Shown: in pieces, positions 57,127 to 64,000 of the stretch
Layout of the letters: every line of letters starts with the position of its first letter
Position numbering within the stretch: the first letter of the stretch is position 1
Assembly (NCBI GenBank): GCA_014529385.2
Contig: CM043966.1
Span: 85,652,087-85,716,086 of the forward strand
Direction of reading: 5' to 3'
DNA from: Adiantum capillus-veneris
Taxonomy: Eukaryota > Streptophyta > Polypodiopsida > Polypodiales > Pteridaceae
DNA: 64,000 nt
Notes under the pieces: model-generated
Seen by the model: the letters and a program-made list of their open reading frames with translations, nothing else
The model's database searches: none
Told to the model about the DNA's origin: nothing
Position numbers and translations under genes: made by a program

Positions 57127-57210
<84 letters not shown>
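56231..57210 (+). repeat. Tandem duplication (482-bp period) of LINE 3'-end sequence with CT tails
   Basis: Units start at GCTATTCATTTG (56231 and 56713). They appear identical up to the CT tracts (56649-56712 and 57131-57210). Each holds an open segment ending GSRGSEAF-like at 56455/56937 and then a 3' end (GACATTGTATTAGATTCACC, GGTCTCATAGGTCATTTTGG, CATTTCATCTCATCT) that matches the LINE 3' end at 8985-9095 in reverse. They are plus-strand, opposite to the LINE beside them. Confidence 0.8.
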
Positions 57211-57214
<4 letters not shown>

Positions 57215-57370
57215 AAAATCCCTCACCGCTCTCTCTCTACGCTCGGGCTGGGCAGGGGGGGTTTGGAACGCTTAGGGTTGGGGTTGCAAGAGCGCAAAGG
57301 GGGGCGGGGGGGCCCGGGGGGGGGGGGCGGTTGGGGTTGCAGGGGAGGCGAGGAGCAGGCAGCAGAGGGA

Positions 57371-57418
<48 letters not shown>

Positions 57419-57760
57419 AGCCCTACAGGGGCAGCTTTGCTATAACAAAAGAGGTACAAGGCTCTGCACACACTGCTAGAATGAGGGCGCCTCCATCCCC
57501 TATATAGGAATCTACAGAAAATGCATGAACCACCTCCAAATACCCAACGACCCAAAAATGTGAAACAGGTACACAAGGGTTCTTCACAACGAAAAATGGG
57601 GCAGAAACCAAGCAACCCCCTCTTGATGCAGACACGTTGGTCCAAGGGTTGTCTTTATGACAAAATCACAGCCCTCCTGCTGGCTGAAAAATGCAGCCAC
57701 AATCAGCCTTTTCCCATGTTCCGGATCCGCTAGGGCGGCGCGAAGCCTAGGCTCTAATAC
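57211..57760. other. G-rich and GA-repeat DNA of unknown origin
   Basis: The stretch contains G/C homopolymers (57297-57330), a (GA)23 run (57371-57416) and a TATATAG near 57500. Its end (57746-57760, GGCTCTAATAC) resembles a degraded reverse-complement tRNA-Met primer site, so it may be the leader of an old minus-strand LTR element. No protein-coding content was recognised. Confidence 0.4.
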
Positions 57761-59243
57761 TGTCACGAGGACGTGGCAGTTATTAACCATGTCACAGAGA
57801 TGTGGCAATTGCTAACCTTGGTTGTTGGTTTCTTTCCAATGGGGTTTATTTTATTTGTTTTGAGACCCTCTTTTTGAAGTAGCAAACGGTCGGACATTGT
57901 ATGGCCAATGTGAACGGTAGATTCACCCGCAGACGGGAAGTGGTCGGCACTGGAATTCGTATGGTAAGAGGATGTCTAGGCTCAGAGCAAGATCATATAG
58001 GTCCCCCCGTCGCACTTAGCAAGTTGGTGGATACTAGGAAGTGAACTCAATTAAGGCGTAAAGTCAAGGTGGGACTACCAACAAAAAGTATCCGACAGTT
58101 GGGCCACATAGCATTTTTGGATGTGGTCCCAATGAGGATAGATGGTCAGAAGACCAGTGGGAGCCCAACGGAAGCATCTCCTAAAATTTAGGGAACTGCT
58201 ATTTTGGGCCACGAAATGTGTTCGCGTCATTACCTTCGGTATGACTAGGGGAACACTTTACAACTCTGCCGCGAAGTCAACTGACGCACCAGTTGAGATA
58301 TTTTTAGCAGGGAAAGCCCAAACTCGGAAACTGGGCGACGTGTCAGCTTGTGAGCGATTCTGCCACTCTGGGAGGCAAAAACGAGCTGCATATCATCAAA
58401 GGGGGCGCCATTTTCAGCGACAGGCGGATTGCAACAGGTACAGAAGCTATGGAATGCTTACCTTGCCCTCTATGCACAGTATGGTGACGGGAGTGATGCC
58501 CCGCACGCTACATACTGCTCTCTTTCTCCCCTACATGCAGTTATGTGATGCCCCACAAGAGGGCTACTCATTTGACTGATGTACAGTTGTGTGGGTTCAT
58601 GCTTTTGTGCTGAGGCAAGAGCCTCCTTGAGTAGGAACAGGGGTAGCTAACTGCTGCTCCAAAGCAGGCACTGGTGAGGGTCATAACCTCACCGTACAGG
58701 TGCAAAATCAGTGCTGTGTATGCGCTGTAATTTGACTGTTTTTCAGCCATACGGATGCCAGGATCATTGGGAATCGTGCCCCACTGGCAAAGGACAGTTA
58801 GGGGACTGTTTGGGGCTGAAAACAGGGCAAAAACCAGTAAATACAGCGTGCTGAATTTACTGTTTTTGGACAGGAATCAGAGGGTATACGACAGTGCAAG
58901 CGAGTTCCAGCAGGGGAATTGGTTTCGCGCAAGTTTTGGGGTTGTTATGCTGCCGAAATTTGGCCAAATCAAATGGTATCTAGGTGGATACACGTGAAGG
59001 ATTCCCAGGACCTTACCTTGTAATTTACCCTCCTAAAGAATAAAGAAATACCGAAAGGGGCGCCAATTTTGGGGCCTACAGGTTGTCGGCGTCTGCTCGG
59101 AGCATTCTAGCTTCCGAGCCGTGTGTGAGTTGTGAAGTGTTAACTCCCGTCGCAGGTTCTCTTTGCAAAGTGCTCTGTGTGTGTGTATAAAGTAAAGAAT
59201 TTCGGGTGAAAGCCAACGCCTACCGCCCTACGGGCCGGTTTCA
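57761..59243 (+). repeat. Family-A 5' LTR (1483 bp)
   Basis: TGTCACGAGG...GCCGGTTTCA. The U3 start differs from the LTRs at 718 and 26564, but from about 58174 (CTCCTAAAATTTAGGGAACTG) onward it is alignable with them. AATAAA and the conserved block (59045-59064) are near the 3' end. Confidence 0.9.
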
Positions 59244-59260
59244 TGGTTCCATTGCCGGGA
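59244..59260 (+). other. Family-A primer-binding site, tRNA-Glu type
   Basis: TGGTTCCATTGCCGGGA follows the LTR directly. As I recall plant tRNA-Glu, whose 3' end includes CCCGGCAACGGAACCA, this matches its complement with one mismatch. The other LTR elements here use the tRNA-Met site. Confidence 0.75.
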
Positions 59261-59341
59261 TATCAATCACTTTTTCCTCAAAGAGTGAGCCTGGATTGTT
59301 CAGGGTAAAGACACACAGTCCAAGAACGCGGGGATTACACT

Positions 59342-62300
59342 ATGGCCGACAAGGGGAAGGGAATTATGGAAGAGGGTTCCTCTCCAAAGGACAGGCAGGA
59401 GATTCCTATGGTTTTTGAGATTGGCGAGAGCTCACGGCCACGTCAATCTGTACCTCCTGTCAACGTGAATGTCCCTCCAGTAGTACAGGGCTTTATGACA
59501 GGGCAACTTGAGGATGATGCGTTTAAGACTCAGTTAGTTGCCGCGGTGAATGTCTTTTTGCAGCTGGTGCAGAATCCGAGGTTTATGGAATTCTTGCAAG
59601 CGCCACCAGTGCAACAGCAAAATAGGCAACCTACGCCGCGTACGGAGCTTGTTGAAGCTCAAGACCAGGTACTTCATGAGGCGCAGGAGGAAAGGGAACA
59701 CTCGCATGTTGCGGAGTCGGGGGCTCCAAAGCAGGTTCCTCCCGTGCTTGAACAGGTGGCTAGAACGCCTATTCCACAGGTTATGCCAGTTCAGCCCGCC
59801 ACCTTTCAGAGCCAGCATGCTGTCTTGAATGGACAAGGAGCTGGATACCACGCTATGCACTCAGTTTTTCCACCACCCACGGTACATCCTGGGTATTTCG
59901 GGGGTGGATCAGTGTTCCAAAGTATGGCTGGTTATGCGTCTGGAAGTCAGCCGTACATGCCAGGAACAATGTGCGGGGGTATGCAAGGCATCATGCCAAA
60001 CCCCATGTATGGTACTATCGGCATGCAGCAAGGTTTCCACGGCAACCAAGGCCAGTTTGGGGTGCCACAGGGTCATTTTGGCATGGCTGGTTTTTCTGGA
60101 CAGCAGCCAGATATCGCACCTCTGACGCAAAATGTGAATGGCCAACACGTGCCGATCATGCCTAGTACAGTGCCCATGTTGCAGACCATTCCGTATGACA
60201 ATTTGGGGGCACTAGAGAAGCCGAAGGCTTACAAAGAGGGTGGTGCAGCAGTAAAGTTCAGTACCTTCAGTGGTTTCGAGGACAAGACAAAGGCACTCAC
60301 TTTCCTCCAGCAGTTTGATACAGCTTATGCGGGAGGGAATTTTACAGAGGCCTCGAAGGTCAGGAAAGCTGCCACTTTCTTAAAGGACAATGCGCTTACA
60401 TGGTGGACGACATTGTTAATGCAAGGACAGGCACCCGCCACTTGGGTTTACTTCAAGCAAATGTTTGCATCTGCTTGGCTATCAAATGAATTTGAAGCCG
60501 ATGTCTTGACAGATTGGCACCAGCTTACGGCAGCTTCGTGCAAGAGCTTGCTGGAGTACAATAGGAGGTTTTGTAAAGCATTACTCTCAGTGACCTCCTA
60601 CAGATTTGTGCCATTGACAGAGCAGATAGAGAAGTATTGTTGTGGGCTGCCTAAAGGGCTTCGCGATTACTGTACAAAGAATAGAGTGGCTACCCTTACT
60701 CAGCTTATGGAAGTTGCGAACACTGGTCTTGCCCTGTTAAAAGGAGAGGACAGTGGATTTCCGAGCAGTGATAAAGGAGGGCAGCAAAAGAAAAATTCAG
60801 CGAAGAAGCCCTTTGTGAAAACGGCTCCTGATGCGTCACAGGGGTCTGAACAGGCCACCAAAGATAAGGATTCAGCTGGGACTTCTGGAGCGCAGGCAAA
60901 GAAACAGAAAAGGAAGCCTTTTGTGCGCAAGTCGCTCGAGGAAAAGAAGGTCCTAATGGCTGAGAACAAATGCTTTATATGCGAGCAGCCTGGTCATATT
61001 TCTATCAATTGTCCACAAAGAAAAAGGCCAGCTGACTCAGAGGATAAAGAAGACCAGAAAGGCAAGAAGCCTAAACCCACGGCAGGTTTAGTGCCAGACA
61101 TGGTGGGTGACAGGCCCAGCACAGATGCCAGTGAGTTATGCAGGGCATGGGGTAAAGTTAGGGATCAGACGGCACTCATCTTCTTTGATCCAGGTGCCAA
61201 AGCCAACTTTATCTCACCAGAGTTAGCTATGAAGCTCGGCATCAAAGCTGAAGAGATGGGGTACACAGCAGAGGCAGGGTTGGCATGTCCTGGCCACTCA
61301 GAGTGTGTTACTCCCATCATTGGAAAACTGCGTCTGCATATTCAGTCGTATGTGGACACTGAAGAGTTTTACACCATGCCGCTGGAAGGTTGTGACGCCT
61401 TGTTGGGGATCCCGTGGATGTTCCGAGTGCATGGAGTCTTGGATGCCTACAACAAAAAGATCACTGTACAGCATAGGGGCAAAACTCACATCTTGGATGT
61501 AAAGCTTAAAGGAGAGTCAGTCCCTATTGTATCTGCTTCTGCTATCACTTCTGTAATAAAGAATCATCTTTCTGTGTACTTGATTTTTGCACGTGATGTC
61601 TCAGATAGGGATCAGTCAAATTTATCTGTGTTAGATAAAGAAAGGTCAGCATTTTTGCAAAAGTTTAGTGACTGTTTTTCTGATTCATTACCGTCGCAAT
61701 TACCGCCAGAGAGACCTGAGGACCATCGGATAGATTTGGTGCCAGGGTGTAGCCCACCAAATAGACCTCCCTACAGGGTTAGTGCGGCGCAACAGAAAGA
61801 GATTATGGGCCAGGTTGAGGAGTTATTAGAGAAGGGGCTGATTCAGCCTAGTTCTTCACCCTTTTGCTCCCCAGTGCTCCTAGTGCAGAAGAAGGATGGC
61901 TCATGGCGCATGTGTATTGATTACCGTGCGTTGAATAAGAATACCATCAAGAATAGGTTTCCTATTCCTCGCATTGATGATATTCTCGATCGTTTAGAGG
62001 GTGCTGCAATTTTCAGCAGGATAGACCTGAAGAGTGGGTACCATCAGATTCGTATAAGCCCAGAGGATGTGCACAAGACTGCGTTTAGAACGACATTTGG
62101 TCTTTATGAGTTTCTAGTGATGCAGTTTGGGCTAACAAATGCTCCTGCCACGTTCAACAGAATGATGGACCGGATTTTCCGCTCGCATCAACAGTTTGTT
62201 GGAACATTCTTCGATGACATGATTGTGTATTCGAAGAATGAAGAGGAGCATAGGCGTCACTTGACCATTGTGTTCGAAGAGCTGCGCAGTCACAGGTTAC

Positions 62301-64000
62301 TTGTCAATCCTAAGAAAAGTGAATTCTTCCTTGAAGAGATCCACTTTCTGGGCCACATAGTCTCAAAGGATGGTGTTAGAATGGATCCCGCAAAGGTCGA
62401 AGCTATCAAGACATGGCCAGACTTGAAGACTGTGCACGATGTCAGAAGCTTCTTGGGATTGTGTTCCTACTATAGAAGGTTTATCAGAAATTTTGCAGAG
62501 ATAGCATCGCCTCTTCACGCATTGCAAAAGAAAGAGGTCACTTTCAGATGGACCCAAAAAGAGATTTCAGCTTTTAGTCTCTTAAAGGAAAAGTTGACTT
62601 CAGATCCAGTTATTGTTTTGCCAGATCTCAGGAAGTCATTTGTGGTCCAATGTGACGCGTGTGGCAGTAGCATCGGAGCAGTGCTAATGCAAGATGGACG
62701 GGTAGTAGCCTATGAAAGCCGAATTTTGCAAGGGCCAGAGAGGACTATGCAAGTCTATGAGAAAGAGCTCTTGGCCGTGATTCATGCGCTTTCTAGCTGG
62801 AAGCACTTCCTCTTAGGTGCTGATTTTGTTGTCCAAACAGATCATCAGACCTTGCGATACTTCTTGACACAGTCAAAGTTATCCGAAAAGCATATGCGAT
62901 GGGCAAACATTCTTTCCATGTTCCACTTCCTGATTATGCATGTGGAAGGCAAGAAGAATGTTGTGGCTGATGCGTTATCAAGAAAGCCACAAATTTCAGC
63001 TGTGTCAATTCCTTATCATCATGAGTTAGATGACATGAAGGAACAGTATACTGCTGATGAAGATTTTGCAAGGATCTTTGAACAGTTACAAGAGGGGCAA
63101 CATCACGAGCACTACCTCCTCAGAGACGGTTTTATGATGATGCATGGCAGACTTTGTGTCACTAGGCCACTGCGACATAAGGTCATGGAAGAGAGTCATG
63201 TCCCACCGTATGCAGGGCATCGTGGCATTGATGCGACAGTTAAGGCGGTAGAGACATTCTTCTATTGGCCTACCTTGAGGAGAGATGTGGATGCCTTTGT
63301 GCGAGCATGCATAGTTTGCCAAAAGGTCAAGTTTGACAGGCAAAAGGCACCAGGGTTGTTACAACCACTACCGATTCCGGATAAGCCATGGGAAAGCATT
63401 GCTATGGACTTTATCTTTGATCTTCCAAGAACGCCAACAGGGAATGATGGTATATGGACCATTATCTGCAGGTTCAGCAAGCAGGCCCATTTTATCCCTG
63501 TCAGGAAGAAGATAAAATCTGATCAGATGGCACGCTTGTTCATGTACAATGTGTTTAAGTACCATGGTATGCCACAATCGATTATCAGTGATCGTGATCC
63601 TCGCATGACCAGTTTGTTCTGGAGAGGATTGTTTGAGAACATGGGTACTACGCTCAAGTTCTCGTCTTCGTTTCATCCACAAACTGATGGACAGTCAGAA
63701 GAGGCCAATTCTACTGTCTTAGATCTGCTGAAATGCTATGTGTCAGATAATAAGGGCAAATGGGAACAGTATTTGCCTATGCTTGAGTATGCGTACAATA
63801 ATACGGTGCATTCGTCTACTGGCAAAGCACCTTTTGAAGTTGTTGAAGGCGGCAAAAAGGTTCCTCCCATTTTGCATACAAAGGACAAGATCTTTGAGGC
63901 AGATCGATATGTTGAGAACATGGATGAGATGTATAAGAAGATTAAAGTTGCCTTGGAGAAGACTCAGGCAAAACAGAAAAAGGCTGCTGATCGTCACCGT
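59342..64000 (+). CDS. Family-A gypsy gag-pol polyprotein, open to window end (1553 codons seen)
   Basis: The ATG at 59342 begins MADKGKGIMEEGSS, 81 bases after the primer site. Domains by residue: Gly/Gln/Met/Phe/Pro-rich region about 150-300; gag core about 315-380 (KALTFLQQFDTAYAGGNF, WWTTLLMQGQAPATW); CCHC knuckle 544-557 (CFICEQPGHISINC); protease active site at 616 (FFDPGAKANFIS, with Pro where Ser/Thr is usual); RT with catalytic FFDDM at 958-959; RNase H with Asp 1105 (CDACGSSIGAV); integrase HHCC (GHRGIDAT...CIVCQKVKFDR); core MDFIFDLP, ISDRDPRM and GQSEEAN. The chromodomain would lie past 64000. No stop or frameshift was found by reading the gag part and key pol motifs. Gag and pol share one frame without a shift signal. 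Confidence 0.93.
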   Translation, partial: MADKGKGIMEEGSSPKDRQEIPMVFEIGESSRPRQSVPPVNVNVPPVVQGFMTGQLEDDAFKTQLVAAVNVFLQLVQNPRFMEFLQAPPVQQQNRQPTPRTELVEAQDQVLHEAQEEREHSHVAESGAPKQVPPVLEQVARTPIPQVMPVQPATFQSQHAVLNGQGAGYHAMHSVFPPPTVHPGYFGGGSVFQSMAGYASGSQPYMPGTMCGGMQGIMPNPMYGTIGMQQGFHGNQGQFGVPQGHFGMAGFSGQQPDIAPLTQNVNGQHVPIMPSTVPMLQTIPYDNLGALEKPKAYKEGGAAVKFSTFSGFEDKTKALTFLQQFDTAYAGGNFTEASKVRKAATFLKDNALTWWTTLLMQGQAPATWVYFKQMFASAWLSNEFEADVLTDWHQLTAASCKSLLEYNRRFCKALLSVTSYRFVPLTEQIEKYCCGLPKGLRDYCTKNRVATLTQLMEVANTGLALLKGEDSGFPSSDKGGQQKKNSAKKPFVKTAPDASQGSEQATKDKDSAGTSGAQAKKQKRKPFVRKSLEEKKVLMAENKCFICEQPGHISINCPQRKRPADSEDKEDQKGKKPKPTAGLVPDMVGDRPSTDASELCRAWGKVRDQTALIFFDPGAKANFISPELAMKLGIKAEEMGYTAEAGLACPGHSECVTPIIGKLRLHIQSYVDTEEFYTMPLEGCDALLGIPWMFRVHGVLDAYNKKITVQHRGKTHILDVKLKGESVPIVSASAITSVIKNHLSVYLIFARDVSDRDQSNLSVLDKERSAFLQKFSDCFSDSLPSQLPPERPEDHRIDLVPGCSPPNRPPYRVSAAQQKEIMGQVEELLEKGLIQPSSSPFCSPVLLVQKKDGSWRMCIDYRALNKNTIKNRFPIPRIDDILDRLEGAAIFSRIDLKSGYHQIRISPEDVHKTAFRTTFGLYEFLVMQFGLTNAPATFNRMMDRIFRSHQQFVGTFFDDMIVYSKNEEEHRRHLTIVFEELRSHRLLVNPKKSEFFLEEIHFLGHIVSKDGVRMDPAKVEAIKTWPDLKTVHDVRSFLGLCSYYRRFIRNFAEIASPLHALQKKEVTFRWTQKEISAFSLLKEKLTSDPVIVLPDLRKSFVVQCDACGSSIGAVLMQDGRVVAYESRILQGPERTMQVYEKELLAVIHALSSWKHFLLGADFVVQTDHQTLRYFLTQSKLSEKHMRWANILSMFHFLIMHVEGKKNVVADALSRKPQISAVSIPYHHELDDMKEQYTADEDFARIFEQLQEGQHHEHYLLRDGFMMMHGRLCVTRPLRHKVMEESHVPPYAGHRGIDATVKAVETFFYWPTLRRDVDAFVRACIVCQKVKFDRQKAPGLLQPLPIPDKPWESIAMDFIFDLPRTPTGNDGIWTIICRFSKQAHFIPVRKKIKSDQMARLFMYNVFKYHGMPQSIISDRDPRMTSLFWRGLFENMGTTLKFSSSFHPQTDGQSEEANSTVLDLLKCYVSDNKGKWEQYLPMLEYAYNNTVHSSTGKAPFEVVEGGKKVPPILHTKDKIFEADRYVENMDEMYKKIKVALEKTQAKQKKAADRHR

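Larger units (their letters stand above)
57761..64000 (+). mobile_element. Family-A Ty3/gypsy element with apparently intact gag-pol, runs off the window
   Basis: 5' LTR, tRNA-Glu-like primer site, short leader and a single open gag-pol frame. The 3' end lies beyond 64000. It is the best candidate for a recently active element in the window. The five bases before the LTR are AATAC; the matching duplication cannot be checked here. Confidence 0.93.

Noticed and set aside
57223-57645. 140-codon minus-strand frame
   Set aside because: Half of it is microsatellite and homopolymer translation, and the rest has no recognisable domain.

Overview
The window is nuclear DNA from a land plant with a large, repeat-rich genome. 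It has chromodomain-type Ty3/gypsy and Ty1/copia elements with plant-style tRNA primer sites, plant-like L1 LINEs, many (GA)n/(CT)n tracts, and one spliced WD40 gene with GT-AG introns. A fern or another large-genome, non-model plant is plausible, but that is only an inference. No rRNA genes, CRISPR arrays, operons or bacterial features were seen.

Layout. 1-2193 is the 3' end of a Ty3/gypsy element of family A (chromodomain end, tail, LTR). 2194-3540 holds scraps of two minus-strand LTR elements. 3530-4395 is a tandem array of a tRNA-like (SINE) unit. 4880-8487 is the only convincing host gene: seven exons of a transducin beta-like 2 type WD40 protein whose 5' exons are not visible. 8985-12885 is a 5'-truncated minus-strand LINE. 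12.9-20.86 kb is AT-rich DNA with GA/CT microsatellites, one SINE fragment and no recognisable gene. 20.86-23.1 kb is a decayed family-B gypsy 3' half. 23.1-24.54 kb is the 5' part of a copia element, and its 3' part lies at 42.66-45.5 kb.

Between the two copia parts lie (i) a minus-strand ORF1-only non-LTR retroposon with a 15-bp target duplication (24715-26446) and (ii) a rearranged family-A gypsy composite (26564-42590). The composite begins with two nearly identical 1.45-kb LTRs in head-to-head inverted order, continues with an inverted second copy of the element's own 3' end, and only then enters gag-pol on the plus strand. A 6.5-kb family-B gypsy element (32582-39111) sits inside its gag-pol reading frame with a 5-bp target duplication, and removing it restores the frame. 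The copia 3' half carries a 417-bp hAT-like MITE with terminal inverted repeats and a perfect 8-bp duplication.

45503-48653 is the 5' part of a third gypsy family (D). 48654-53937 is a second, minus-strand family-B copy, fused to an integrase scrap (53938-54131) and then to a minus-strand LINE 5' half (54132-56160). 56165-57210 is a 482-bp tandem duplication of LINE 3'-end sequence between long CT tracts. 57761-64000 is a family-A gypsy element with a full 5' LTR, a tRNA-Glu-like primer site and a gag-pol frame that is still open after 1553 codons at the window edge.

How the parts relate. Apart from the WD40 gene, almost everything is mobile DNA layered by successive insertions. Families A and B share gag-PR-RT-RNaseH-IN-chromodomain order and a near-identical 20-nt block in otherwise dissimilar LTRs. 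Both B copies carry the same deletion through the integrase core, so they probably descend from an already defective source.
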